DNA of 64,000 nt from Terrisporobacter othiniensis (GTDB lineage: Bacteria; Bacillota; Clostridia; Peptostreptococcales; Peptostreptococcaceae): positions 3,774 to 67,773 of the forward strand of contig NZ_JWHR01000059.1 in the NCBI RefSeq assembly GCF_000808015.1. The letters run 5' to 3'. Numbering within the stretch: the stretch's first letter is position 1; every line of letters starts with the position of its first letter. Below are positions 55,433 through 64,000 of the stretch, one piece after another. The translations under genes and the position numbers were made by a program. The notes under the pieces were generated by a model. The model worked only from the letters and a program-made list of their open reading frames with translations. It was not told the DNA's origin and did not search any database.

Positions 55433-55525
55433 TTATTAAAATAAAGGAAATTTGTTGAATTGATGAAATTAATAATTCAACATTGTACAAAATATTATTA
55501 AAAAAGAAAATGAGGGGGTAAAACC

Positions 55526-55876
55526 ATGACTACTAAAGTAAATAATAAATATGGATGTATAGAAATAGATAAACATGTTATAGCTCAAATTGCATACAGA
55601 GCTGCAATGGAGAGTTACGGATTAGTAGGTTTCTCACAAAAGATAAAAGGTATTGTTGAATTATTAAAAGGAGACAATGCTACTAAAGGCGTTAAGATAT
55701 ATGAAACAGAAGATAATAAAATAGAAATAGAATTATTTGTTATAATGCAGTATGGAATTAATATTTCGACAGTAGCAAATAACATAATAGACAGAGTGAA
55801 ATATTCAGTAGAAAATATAACTTCAATAAAAGTTAGTAAAATTGATGTTAACGTGCAAGGTATCAGGGTTAAGTAA
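55526..55876 (+). CDS. Asp23/Gls24-family protein (YloU)
   Basis: 116 residues. Family features are NKYGCIEIDKHVIAQIAYRAAMESYGLVG near the start and IELFVIMQYGINISTVANNI, ending VNVQGIRVK. These proteins attach to the membrane or envelope and are often alkaline-shock related; the exact role is unclear. AGGGGGT precedes the ATG. It is followed 15 bases later by fakA, a pairing conserved in Firmicutes (yloU-yloV). Confidence 0.93.
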   Translation: MTTKVNNKYGCIEIDKHVIAQIAYRAAMESYGLVGFSQKIKGIVELLKGDNATKGVKIYETEDNKIEIELFVIMQYGINISTVANNIIDRVKYSVENITSIKVSKIDVNVQGIRVK

Positions 55877-55891
55877 TATAGGAGGAAGAAT

Positions 55892-57517
55892 ATGATTCAA
55901 TGTATAGACGGAAAACAATTCAGAGATATGTTTGTTTCAGGAGCAAATAATCTTCAAAACAATAAAGATTTAGTTGATAAATTAAATGTATTCCCTGTTC
56001 CAGATGGTGATACAGGAACAAACATGTCTTTAACTATATCATATGCAATTAAAGAATTATCAAAAGTTGAAAATGATGATATAACAGATATAGGTAAAGC
56101 TCTTTCTAAAGGTTCTTTAATGGGAGCTAGAGGAAACTCAGGAGTTATACTATCTCAAATAATAAGAGGTATAGCAAAATCAATAGAAGGAAAAGAAACT
56201 TTAAATGTTGTAGACTTAGCGAATGCTCTAAAAAATGGTTCTGATACTGCTTATAAAGCTGTAATAAAACCAATAGAAGGAACTATTCTTACTGTAGTTA
56301 GAGAAAGTGGAGAATATGCAGTAAAGGTTGCTAACAAGGACATGGACATGATTGAGTTCCTTGAATTAATAGTAAAGAAAGCTAATGAATCACTAGAGAA
56401 GACACCAGAATTACTAAAGGCTTTAAAAGAAGCTGGAGTTGTTGATTCAGGTGGGAAAGGATTAGTTCTTATATATGAAGGAATGTTATCATCTCTAAAA
56501 GGAAATGATATAAAATCTGTAGAAGGTGAAATATCTCCTAATGTAGAGGTTAACGTGGAACAAAACATATCTAGTGAAGATATTAAGTTCCAATACTGCA
56601 CAGAGTTTATTTTAGAAAGTGATAAAATAGATGATTTAGCAGTAAGAGATATGTATATGAAATTTGGGGATAGCTTAGCTGTAGTTGGAGATGAAGGTGT
56701 GATAAAAGTACATGTTCACACTAATGACCCAGGTCTTGCTATACAAGAGGCATTAAAATACGGACAATTATTAACAATAAAAATAGAAAACATGAAACTT
56801 CAACATGAAAATAAGGTACTAAATGAAACGGCTCAAACTAAAGATGTACCAGTTGAAGAAAAAGAGTACGGATTTATAGCTACTTCTATGGGTGAAGGCT
56901 TAGCACAAATATTCAAAGATTTTGGTGTTGATCACATAATAGAAGGTGGTCAAACTATGAACCCAAGTACAGAAGATTTTATGAAAGCAATAGAAAGCTT
57001 ACATGCAAAAAATATTATTATATTACCAAATAACAGTAACATAATAATGGCTGCTAACCAAGCTAAAGAATTAAGTGATAAAAATATAATAGTTATACCA
57101 ACTAAAAATGTTGCACAAGCTTTTGCTACTTTAGTAATATTTGACGGTGATGCTGATGTAACTGAAAATGAAGCAAACATGATGGAAGTCCTATCTTCAG
57201 TAAAATCTGGTCAAGTAACTTATGCTGTAAGAGACACAGTTATAAACGATGTAGAAGTAAGAGAAGGAAATATAATTGGTATAGCTGAAGGAAAATTATT
57301 AGCTGCAGGAGATAAGGTTGATGAAATAACTACTGATCTTGTTGAAAAATTAGTAGATGAAGATAGTGCTATAATAACTTTATTCTACGGTGAAGATACT
57401 TCTGAGGAAGACGCAGAAGCCTTAAGAGATTCTTTAGAGGAAAAATTTGAAGATATAGATGTGGAATTACACTATGGAGGACAGCCTCTTTATTATTACT
57501 TAGTTTCAGTTGAATAA
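55892..57517 (+). CDS. fakA: DAK2-domain fatty-acid kinase FakA (YloV)
   Basis: 541 residues. The N-terminal DhaL ATP-binding domain (1-200) has NVFPVPDGDTGTNMSLT, GARGNSGVILSQI and VDSGGKGLVLIYEG. A middle domain (about 225-310, FQYCTEFIL then HVHTNDPGLAIQEAL) and a C-terminal DegV-like domain (about 325-541) follow. In relatives FakA phosphorylates fatty acids held by DegV-type FakB proteins, giving acyl-phosphate for PlsX/PlsY. A DegV gene (22976) and plsY (6986) are in this window. Confidence 0.93.
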   Translation: MIQCIDGKQFRDMFVSGANNLQNNKDLVDKLNVFPVPDGDTGTNMSLTISYAIKELSKVENDDITDIGKALSKGSLMGARGNSGVILSQIIRGIAKSIEGKETLNVVDLANALKNGSDTAYKAVIKPIEGTILTVVRESGEYAVKVANKDMDMIEFLELIVKKANESLEKTPELLKALKEAGVVDSGGKGLVLIYEGMLSSLKGNDIKSVEGEISPNVEVNVEQNISSEDIKFQYCTEFILESDKIDDLAVRDMYMKFGDSLAVVGDEGVIKVHVHTNDPGLAIQEALKYGQLLTIKIENMKLQHENKVLNETAQTKDVPVEEKEYGFIATSMGEGLAQIFKDFGVDHIIEGGQTMNPSTEDFMKAIESLHAKNIIILPNNSNIIMAANQAKELSDKNIIVIPTKNVAQAFATLVIFDGDADVTENEANMMEVLSSVKSGQVTYAVRDTVINDVEVREGNIIGIAEGKLLAAGDKVDEITTDLVEKLVDEDSAIITLFYGEDTSEEDAEALRDSLEEKFEDIDVELHYGGQPLYYYLVSVE

Positions 57518-57528
57518 TGATTAACTGG

Positions 57529-57573
57529 TCCTGTATAATCGTACTATATTAGTATGTTATACAGGATTTTTTA
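57529..57573 (+). terminator. Rho-independent terminator after fakA
   Basis: TCCTGTATAA pairs with TTATACAGGA; the loop refolds (GTACTA against TAGTAT). It is followed by TTTTTT. Confidence 0.85.
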
Positions 57574-57606
57574 ATCTTAAGGGAATAATAATTGTAGGTG
57601 ATAATT

Positions 57607-59664
57607 ATGAATAACTTAAATAAAGAGATACAATTTGTAAAAGGAATAGGACCTAAAAGAGCTGAAAAACTTCATAAACTTAATATATTTACGCTAAAAG
57701 ATCTAATATATTATTTTCCGAGACAATATGAAGATAGAAGTATTATAAAAAAAATTAGTCAATTGGAAAATGAGGACAAGGTATCGATTAAAGGAATTAT
57801 AACTAAAATTGATACATATAGTCCGCGAAAAGGTATGAAAATAACTAGGATAGATATAAGAGATGATAGCGGTTATATAAAAATGTCATTTTTTAATCAA
57901 GAATATATTACAAAAGTATTTAAAAGTGGAGATAGTATTTTAGCTTTTGGAAAAGTTAAGATAGAAAATAACTTTAAGGAATTTATCCCGATTGAAGTAG
58001 AACATTATACTAATAAGCCAAGTTCTACTTGTAAAATTGAACCAGCATACCCTTTGACTTATGGTTTAACTAATAAAGAGTTACAAGGAATGATAAAATC
58101 AGTTCTTGCAAAGGAAGAATTTAAAGTTGAAGAATATTTACCTAAGTATATATTAGACAAATATAAATTATGCAGTATTGATTTTGCTGTTAGAAATATA
58201 CATTCTCCAGTTAATAAGGAATATTTAAAAGTTGCCTTATATAGGTTAGTTTTTGAAGAATTTCTAATTTTACAATTGGGACTATTTTATTTTAAAAGTG
58301 GAATCAATGAAGCTAGTGGAATAGAATTTGAAGAAAAAGAAAAATTAAATGATATAATAAAATCTCTTCCATTTAAATTAACAAAGGCTCAAAGTCGAGC
58401 ATTAAATGAAATTACTAAAGATATGACATCTTTAAAAGTGATGAATAGACTAGTTCAAGGTGATGTGGGAAGTGGAAAAACTGTTGTAGCATTACTTGCT
58501 CTAGCTAGTGCTGTTTTAAATGGCTATCAGGGAGCTTTAATGGCACCTACAGAGATTTTAGCATCACAGCACTATGATTCCTTTAAAGAAACATTAGAAG
58601 CTTTTAATATTAAGTCTGAGCTGTTAGTGGGGAGTCTTACAAAAAAACAAAAAGAAAAAGTATTAGAAAAAGTAAAAAATCAAGAAGTGGATATTCTTAT
58701 TGGAACACATGCTCTTATAGAAGATAAGGTGGAATTCAAAAATTTAGGTATAGTTATAACGGATGAACAACATAGATTTGGTGTTAGACAAAGAGGAAGA
58801 TTATCTAATAAAGGAGATAGTCCTGATATTCTTGTTATGACTGCAACACCAATACCTAGAACATTAGCGCTAATTTTATATGGCGATTTAGATATATCTA
58901 TAATAGATGAGTTGCCTCCAGGAAGGCAACCTGTAGAAACTATAGCTATAGAACATAAAAGAAGAAAAGAAGCTTATGAGAATTTAGTAAGAAATGAAGT
59001 TGAAAAAGGAAGACAAGTTTATGTTGTATGTCCTTTAGTAGATGAAAGTGAAAAGATAGAAGCTACAGCGGCAGTTGAATTAGTAGAAGAGTTAAAAAGA
59101 GAATTTTTTTCAGATTTACGAGTGGGTCTGCTTCATGGTAAGATGAGACCGAGTGAAAAAGATGATATAATGGATGATTTTAAAAATAAAAAACTAGATA
59201 TATTAGTATCTACTACGGTTATTGAAGTAGGAGTTAATGTACCTAACGCCACGTTGATGATAATAGAAAATGCAGAGAGATTTGGTTTAGCACAGCTTCA
59301 TCAGCTTAGAGGCCGTGTTGGAAGAGGAAAGCATAAATCTTATTGCATATTAATTTACAATTCAAAAACAGAAGTATGTAGGGAAAGAATGGCTATTATG
59401 GAAGAGACTACAGATGGATTCAAAATATCTCAAAAAGATTTAGAAATAAGAGGTCCAGGTGAGTTTTTTGGGACAAGACAACATGGTCTGCCAGAGTTAA
59501 AAGTTGCAAACATTTTTAAACATATTAAAATATTAAAACAAGCTCAATTAGAGGCTAGATACATAATTGGCCAAGATGTAAAATTACAGCAAGAAGATAA
59601 TAAAAAATTAAAAGAAGAAATATTGTATAAATTTAGTGAACGTGAAGAAATCTCATTAAATTAG
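57607..59664 (+). CDS. recG: ATP-dependent DNA helicase RecG
   Basis: 685 residues from the ATG after AGGTGAT; a GTG 9 bases earlier overlaps that site. An N-terminal wedge/OB domain (about 60-150) is followed by the helicase core with Walker A GDVGSGKTV (about 288-296), the DEQH box TDEQHRFGVRQR, TATPIPRTL and RGRVGRGKHKSYC. It remodels stalled replication forks. rsmD follows 38 bases later. Confidence 0.97.
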   Translation: MNNLNKEIQFVKGIGPKRAEKLHKLNIFTLKDLIYYFPRQYEDRSIIKKISQLENEDKVSIKGIITKIDTYSPRKGMKITRIDIRDDSGYIKMSFFNQEYITKVFKSGDSILAFGKVKIENNFKEFIPIEVEHYTNKPSSTCKIEPAYPLTYGLTNKELQGMIKSVLAKEEFKVEEYLPKYILDKYKLCSIDFAVRNIHSPVNKEYLKVALYRLVFEEFLILQLGLFYFKSGINEASGIEFEEKEKLNDIIKSLPFKLTKAQSRALNEITKDMTSLKVMNRLVQGDVGSGKTVVALLALASAVLNGYQGALMAPTEILASQHYDSFKETLEAFNIKSELLVGSLTKKQKEKVLEKVKNQEVDILIGTHALIEDKVEFKNLGIVITDEQHRFGVRQRGRLSNKGDSPDILVMTATPIPRTLALILYGDLDISIIDELPPGRQPVETIAIEHKRRKEAYENLVRNEVEKGRQVYVVCPLVDESEKIEATAAVELVEELKREFFSDLRVGLLHGKMRPSEKDDIMDDFKNKKLDILVSTTVIEVGVNVPNATLMIIENAERFGLAQLHQLRGRVGRGKHKSYCILIYNSKTEVCRERMAIMEETTDGFKISQKDLEIRGPGEFFGTRQHGLPELKVANIFKHIKILKQAQLEARYIIGQDVKLQQEDNKKLKEEILYKFSEREEISLN

Positions 59665-59702
59665 TTGAAATTTATGGTAAAATAAAGAAAGGAGATATAA
59701 TT

Positions 59703-60257
59703 TTGAGAGTTATTTCAGGAAAAGCAAGAGGACTAAAATTAAATGCTCCGAAAAATGATGACGTAAGACCTACGACAGACAGAGTTAAAGAGTCTTTATT
59801 TAATATGATTAATCCATATATAATGGACAGTAATATATTAGATTTATTTGCTGGGACAGGTTCTTTAGGAATTGAGTGTTTATCAAGAGGAGCGAATAAA
59901 TGTATTTTTGTAGATAATAGTAAGGAAAGTATAAACATTGTAAAATCTAATATAAAGAAGGCAAGAGTTGAAAGTGAAAGTATAGTATTAAACTTAGATT
60001 TTAAAAGTGCTATAAACTCTTTATCTTTAAAAAATGAAAAATTTGACGTTATATTTATGGATCCTCCATATTATAAGAATCTGTTTAGTGATGCATTAGG
60101 TAGTATAGATAATAATAACCTTTTAAAAGAAGATGGTATTATTGTTGTAGAACATGATACTAAAGATAAATTTCCAGATAATATTGGAAGATTGTACAAA
60201 AGTAGAGACAAAAAATATGGTAATACAACATTAACGTTTTATAAAGTGGAGGAATAA
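59703..60257 (+). CDS. rsmD: 16S rRNA (guanine-966-N2) methyltransferase
   Basis: 184 residues, starting at TTG after AAAGGAGAT. The opening RVISGKARGLKLNAP, the SAM site ILDLFAGTGSLGIE (about 42-55) and the catalytic MDPPYY (about 119-124) identify the family. It methylates 16S rRNA G966. It sits one base before coaD, a conserved pair. Confidence 0.96.
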   Translation: MRVISGKARGLKLNAPKNDDVRPTTDRVKESLFNMINPYIMDSNILDLFAGTGSLGIECLSRGANKCIFVDNSKESINIVKSNIKKARVESESIVLNLDFKSAINSLSLKNEKFDVIFMDPPYYKNLFSDALGSIDNNNLLKEDGIIVVEHDTKDKFPDNIGRLYKSRDKKYGNTTLTFYKVEE

Positions 60258-60258
60258 C

Positions 60259-60747
60259 ATGGACAAACCAATGCGTAAAGCAATATTTGCTGGTAGTTTT
60301 GATCCAATTACCAATGGACATTTAGATATAATTTTCAGAGCAGCTAAGCTATTTGATGAATTGCAAATTGGAGTGCTTATAAATCCTAATAAAAAGGGAC
60401 TTTTTACATTAGAAGAAAGAGTTGAATTAATTGAGGTTTGTACAAAAGAATTGAATAATATTAAAGTGATTGAATTCCAAGGTTTATTAGTTAATTACTG
60501 TAAAGAACATGGAATAGATACTTTAGTTAGAGGAGTAAGAAGTGAAGCAGATGTTAACTATGAGTTACAAATGGCTCATATGAATAAAGAATTGAATTCT
60601 GATATAGAAACAATATTTTTACCAACTAACAAGCAATACTCTTTTGTAAGTTCATCATTAATTAAAGAAGTTTTAAACTTCGGAGCTGATGTTAAAAACT
60701 TAGTGCCAGAAGAAGTTATCTGGGCGATAGAAAAGAAGACGAAATAG
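60259..60747 (+). CDS. coaD: Phosphopantetheine adenylyltransferase
   Basis: 162 residues. Motifs are AGSFDPITNGHLDII (HxGH-type nucleotidyl transfer), NPNKKGLFTLEER, LVRGVRSEADVNYELQMAHMN and SFVSSSLIKEV. It makes dephospho-CoA, following CoaBC (39684). GTGGAGG precedes the start. It is coupled to rsmD. Confidence 0.98.
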   Translation: MDKPMRKAIFAGSFDPITNGHLDIIFRAAKLFDELQIGVLINPNKKGLFTLEERVELIEVCTKELNNIKVIEFQGLLVNYCKEHGIDTLVRGVRSEADVNYELQMAHMNKELNSDIETIFLPTNKQYSFVSSSLIKEVLNFGADVKNLVPEEVIWAIEKKTK

Positions 60748-60765
60748 TAATTTAGGGGGAATAAT

Positions 60766-61278
60766 ATGAAAATAGATTTAGAAATCATGGATTTATTTCA
60801 AGAATTAGAAGAGTTAATAGAGCATGCACCACTTAAAGGGTTAGCAAGAAAATCAATTAGTATAGATAAAGAGGAAATTCTTGCTATTATAAATGATATA
60901 AAAACATTAATGCCAGAAGAAGTAAATCAAGCAATATGGATTAATAGAGAAAGGCAAAGAATAATAACAGAAGCAAAGGCTGAAGCAGAACAAATTATAG
61001 AACAAGCTAACCAAGAAGCTCAAATTAAAGCTAAAGAAGGAGAGCAGTTCGAAGAAAATCTTAAACAACAATTTAATGATATTGTAGAATCGAGCGAAGT
61101 TGTTGAAAGAGCAAAAGAAAGAGCTACAGAAATTATAAGTAGAGCAGAGTCTTATGCAGTTGAAATTAGAGAAGGATCTATTGAATATGCAGAAGATGTA
61201 ATAAGTTCAGTTGAACAAAATCTAATAGAAACTTTAGAAATAGTAAAAAGAAATAAAAGAGAATTAAGAGAAGAATAG
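60766..61278 (+). CDS. Coiled-coil protein following coaD (ATP-synthase-subunit-B-like helix)
   Basis: 170 residues, almost entirely charged helix; heptad-like stretches run from about 60 to 165 and are rich in Glu, Ala, Gln and Arg. There is no membrane segment or signal peptide. It starts IDLEIMDLFQELEELIEHAP. Similar proteins follow coaD in many Clostridia and are named ATPase only because of coil similarity. Its function is unknown. AGGGGGAA precedes the ATG and a terminator follows. Confidence 0.75.
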   Translation: MKIDLEIMDLFQELEELIEHAPLKGLARKSISIDKEEILAIINDIKTLMPEEVNQAIWINRERQRIITEAKAEAEQIIEQANQEAQIKAKEGEQFEENLKQQFNDIVESSEVVERAKERATEIISRAESYAVEIREGSIEYAEDVISSVEQNLIETLEIVKRNKRELREE

Positions 61279-61283
61279 AAAAT

Positions 61284-61316
61284 AAGCTCCCGATTAAACT
61301 GGGAGCTTTCATTATT
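61284..61316 (+). terminator. Rho-independent terminator after the coiled-coil gene
   Basis: AAGCTCCC pairs with GGGAGCTT across a 9-base loop, then TCATTATTTT. It lies in front of the 3' end of the convergent ylbJ gene. Confidence 0.75.
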
Positions 61317-61319
61317 TTA

Positions 61320-62366
61320 TCAATCTTTTGTTATATATAAAAAGTATAGATTGAATATTATATAAATAATAACAGTTATAATTAAAAATATTTTAAAATT
61401 ATAAAAATAATGATTTAGGATATTGTTATTGTAAATAGAATTATAAATTGATGAAAAATTTGAAACTGGTAAGTAATTTGAGCTTATTGGATAAAGTAAA
61501 AACGTATATAAAGCTGCAAATGTACCATGTAAAAATTTGTTGAATATGTAAATACTAGTTTTAATATCAGTCTTAGCTATAAAGCTACAACATTGAGCTA
61601 GAATAGATAAACCACTAAAGCCTATGATGAAACTGCATAAACTGGCTTTAATTACCTCAGAAATATATGTAATGCTAGTTACATTATTACAACCTATTGT
61701 AATTTCAAATAACCCACTTATAAAAGCAGAACAAACCTCTTTTGTCATGCCTAAAGAAGAAAAGAAAAAGCACAATATGTAAGATATACCATCTATTACA
61801 TTAAATAACGTTAGGATTTTAAAAACTACAGAAAAAATTATTACAAAACCACCAACAGCCAATAAAGTATTTACACCACTTATAACGGCATTTCCAAAAG
61901 AAATAAAAAAACCATCCTTTTCTGGAGTATTAATTATGGATTTTATATTATTAATTATGGTTTTATTTGACCTTTCTCTTTTTTCTTTTCCGTATCTTCT
62001 AAAAAGTAAACCAACAGTTATGGCTCCTAGATAATGGCAAATAAGCATTACATATCCTAAGTATGCATCGTTTAACATTCCGACTGCCACAGCACCAATT
62101 ATAAATAAGGGACCTGATGTGGAACAAAATGATACTAACCTTTGACCTTCGTATTGAGAAATATCTTGGTTTAGCCTTAAATCAGATGCCAGTCTTGCAC
62201 CTACAGGATATCCAGATACTGCTGAGATTGCAAAAACTAGTGCACTTTTACCTGATACATTGAAGATAAATTGAGTTATGGGATTTATTATTACGCCTAT
62301 AATATCAACTATCTTCAAAGAAACTATCAAATTAGCACCGATTATAAAAGGTAGTAAAGAGGGCAT
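61320..62366 (-). CDS. ylbJ: Sporulation membrane protein YlbJ (nucleoside-recognition fold), start uncertain
   Basis: 348 residues from the only in-frame ATG (62366), with about eight membrane helices. Family motifs include MPSLLPFIIGANL, VFAISAVSGYPVGARLASDL, SFCSTSGPLFIIGAV and GMTKEVCSAFISGLFEITIG. The frame stays open upstream to a stop at 62558 and still encodes family-like residues there (KLTKYFLPKIIVLLLIIGI then EAAQNGIHIWVNIL), but holds no ATG, GTG or TTG, and no ribosome site. An ATA codon at 62495 sits where a start would be expected. The gene may have lost its start, or may use a rare one. YlbJ is required for heat-resistant spores in B. subtilis. It lies downstream of tmcAL, beyond a terminator. 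Confidence 0.75.
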   Translation of the reverse strand: MPSLLPFIIGANLIVSLKIVDIIGVIINPITQFIFNVSGKSALVFAISAVSGYPVGARLASDLRLNQDISQYEGQRLVSFCSTSGPLFIIGAVAVGMLNDAYLGYVMLICHYLGAITVGLLFRRYGKEKRERSNKTIINNIKSIINTPEKDGFFISFGNAVISGVNTLLAVGGFVIIFSVVFKILTLFNVIDGISYILCFFFSSLGMTKEVCSAFISGLFEITIGCNNVTSITYISEVIKASLCSFIIGFSGLSILAQCCSFIAKTDIKTSIYIFNKFLHGTFAALYTFLLYPISSNYLPVSNFSSIYNSIYNNNILNHYFYNFKIFLIITVIIYIIFNLYFLYITKD

Positions 62367-62530
62367 TAATATATTTACCCATATATGTATTCCATTTTGC
62401 GCAGCTTCAATAGAATCATCAGGGAAAATTATAATTCCAATAATTAATAATAAAACTATAATTTTGGGTAAAAAATATTTTGTTAATTTAGATATATTAA
62501 TAAAAAAAATGAAATATGAAAAATAATTAT

Positions 62531-62575
62531 TTGAATAGTGAAAAAGGACTATAAATTAATAGCCCTTTTCTTGTA
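62531..62575 (-). terminator. Rho-independent terminator after tmcAL
   Basis: Minus strand: GAAAAGGGCTAT pairs with ATAGTCCTTTTTC (one G-U) across a short loop, followed by a weakly T-rich stretch. It would separate ylbJ from tmcAL. Confidence 0.6.
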
Positions 62576-62590
62576 TTATAAAATTTATAA

Positions 62591-63856
62591 TCATGGCAAA
62601 TACTTAGGTGATAAATAATAATCCATGGGTCCTTTTAATAGATCTTTATTATTTTTGTAATAAATAAGATTATACATATTGCTAGATTTTAAATCATATT
62701 TAATAAGTGTTTTAAATATAGGGTCATCAATATGACTTATTTTTGAAAATTTAGTTATAATTTCAATATCACTAGAAGTTTTTATTTTCTTTATAATTTC
62801 TCGGCCCTTGTTATTGAAAGCTAAAACTCTAATGTAAGGGATTGAATTTAAATCCTTTACTTTTAATATATCTTCTTTGGTAACACCTAGCAAAATATTA
62901 TTTAAAGTTCTCTTTATTTTAGTCATAGTATAACGTTTTGACTTTGTAGAATTAATTAACTCTTCTAAACTTTGAGAAGTGAAAATATTAGAATAAATTT
63001 TATTTTCTATACCTTCATTGACCTCAAAATAGTTATGCAAATTTTCGTAGTCTCTAATAATAATAGAAGATAATATGTCGTAGAACATATAATCAAATAC
63101 AGGGTTAAAATTACTATCTATTTTACTATTAATTTCATCAAAAGTCGGTTTTGGGATAACATTTTCAATAAGTTGCAAGTTTTGGTTATTTTTTAAAGAA
63201 TTTCTAATAGCTGTGGCTGAACAAATATTACTATTTATATCACTGGAATTATATTCAGATGCAACTCTAGTGATGGTATAAGGTTTAATAGAGCTATATA
63301 TCTTAATTAAACTTTTAATATATTCAATACCTAATATATTATTAGAAGAATTCAAAACTTGTTGAAGTTCATTTTCATTTAAATGTAAAAGATTATGAGT
63401 TTTTATATATTCATATAGAGCTTTACTTCTTGCTATTGGGAAAACGACACCATCATCTAAATGCTTTTTTAAATTTAACTTAAATTCTATAGGTTCTTTA
63501 ACTAAAATCTCCGCTATTGTATTTAAGATTCCCACATCTCCTTCTTCACTTCCAAAACAAATTGAACTAACGCAATTAAGAGAGTTTAAGGTAGCTATGG
63601 CACCGTGAGAAAAAATTTCTGCGCTTTGACAAGCATAAAGAGTTGGAAGTTCTATTACTAAATCCACACCACTTTTTACTGCCATCTCTGCTCTTGTATA
63701 TTTATCAAATAAAGCGGGCTCTCCTCTTTGTAAAAAAGAACCACTCATTATAGCCATAGTATGAGTTGCCTTTGCTATTTCCTTTGATTTTTCTAAATGG
63801 TATTTATGACCATTATGAAATGGGTTGTATTCAACCACTAATCCTAGTAAATTCAT
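62591..63856 (-). CDS. tmcAL: tRNA(Met) cytidine acetate ligase TmcAL
   Basis: 421 residues. The nucleotidyltransferase-like N-terminal domain has [20 protein letters not shown] (HxGH-type) and [36 protein letters not shown] and [13 protein letters not shown] motifs. It makes N4-acetylcytidine at the wobble base of elongator tRNA-Met using acetate and ATP. AGGAGGAT precedes the start on the minus strand. It is also known as YlbM. Confidence 0.95.
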   Translation of the reverse strand: MNLLGLVVEYNPFHNGHKYHLEKSKEIAKATHTMAIMSGSFLQRGEPALFDKYTRAEMAVKSGVDLVIELPTLYACQSAEIFSHGAIATLNSLNCVSSICFGSEEGDVGILNTIAEILVKEPIEFKLNLKKHLDDGVVFPIARSKALYEYIKTHNLLHLNENELQQVLNSSNNILGIEYIKSLIKIYSSIKPYTITRVASEYNSSDINSNICSATAIRNSLKNNQNLQLIENVIPKPTFDEINSKIDSNFNPVFDYMFYDILSSIIIRDYENLHNYFEVNEGIENKIYSNIFTSQSLEELINSTKSKRYTMTKIKRTLNNILLGVTKEDILKVKDLNSIPYIRVLAFNNKGREIIKKIKTSSDIEIITKFSKISHIDDPIFKTLIKYDLKSSNMYNLIYYKNNKDLLKGPMDYYLSPKYLP

Positions 63857-63910
63857 ACAATCCTCCTTTTGGTAATTTTTACTACATATTAATATATTAT
63901 ATTTTTTAAG

Positions 63911-63939
63911 TTGACAAAATTAGAGGAAATACTTAATAA
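63911..63939 (+). promoter_or_regulatory. Possible promoter for a gene beyond the right edge
   Basis: TTGACA (63911-63916), 17 bases, TAATAA (63934-63939, 4 of 6). It points rightward, away from tmcAL. The last 60 bases include a small hairpin (ATGTGT 63953-63958 / ACACAT 63965-63970) and no recognisable gene. Confidence 0.4.
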
Positions 63940-64000
63940 TATAATAATATAAATGTGTGATAAGACACATAAATATGTTTTATTATATGAATAATAAGTA

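Noticed and set aside
62278..62526. An 82-codon plus-strand frame opposite the 5' part of ylbJ
   Set aside because: It is the complement of conserved YlbJ coding sequence and has no ribosome site.

Overview
The window comes from a very AT-rich, endospore-forming, low-GC Gram-positive. Spore genes (spoIVA, spoVM, a yteA-type gene, ylbJ, YIEGIA-family genes), AGA/ATA-rich codon use and the gene order all point to the Clostridia. The family is most likely Peptostreptococcaceae (Clostridioides / Paeniclostridium / Romboutsia-like); I cannot fix the genus from sequence alone. Almost all of it is conserved chromosomal core. I see no prophage, transposase, CRISPR array, rRNA or tRNA gene.

Layout. 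1-1965: the end of a PhoB-type response regulator and a sensor kinase with a very short N-terminus. 2049-4168: two tandem YIEGIA-family membrane proteins plus a small partner. 4203-8645: DUF512 radical-SAM protein, der, plsY, gpsA. 8687-10213: spoIVA behind a hairpin that hides its ribosome binding site. 10606-13722: an AGCS amino-acid:cation symporter and serS. 13730-14568: a DUF1540 protein and a decayed DMT transporter. 14690-18590: the ylm/division cluster (HlyD-like adaptor, yggS, sepF, ylmG, ylmH, divIVA). 18616-22155: T-box(Ile)-ileS. 22195-23906: a divergent TetR/degV pair with a palindromic operator. 23997-28170: mtnN, DUF5665, yteA-type, polysaccharide deacetylase, lspA, rluD. 28192-30282: PyrR attenuator, pyrR, uracil permease. 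30332-32254: a solitary OLD-family ATPase/nuclease. 32292-36775 (minus): a secreted GH25 lysozyme and rqcH. 37003-43510: dapF, yicC, gmk, rpoZ, coaBC, priA. 43528-51395: def, fmt, DUF116, yugP-type peptidase, rsmB, rlmN, stp, prkC. 51565-53769: rsgA, rpe, thiN. 53890-55125: a decayed 5'-nucleotidase, spoVM and rpmB (minus). 55404-61308: asp23-like, fakA/yloV, recG, rsmD, coaD and a coiled-coil protein. 61320-63856 (minus): ylbJ and tmcAL.

How the parts fit. The der-plsY-gpsA stretch joins ribosome assembly to phospholipid synthesis. The sepF-divIVA group serves division. The long gmk-to-thiN stretch is the classic Firmicutes translation/cell-envelope-kinase cluster. spoIVA and spoVM encode the two partners that form the basement layer of the spore coat. 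A DegV protein (FakB-like) and the DAK2 protein (FakA-like) suggest exogenous fatty-acid activation that could feed PlsY.

Most notable observations: a long perfect-armed hairpin whose left arm carries an anti-Shine-Dalgarno-like sequence and whose right arm is the spoIVA ribosome binding site; a 25-codon spoVM gene; a ylbJ gene whose conserved N-terminus has no usable start codon; two degraded genes inserted in otherwise conserved clusters; and a stand-alone OLD nuclease that is the best candidate for an accessory (possibly defence) function. I did not find a clearly new multi-gene system.
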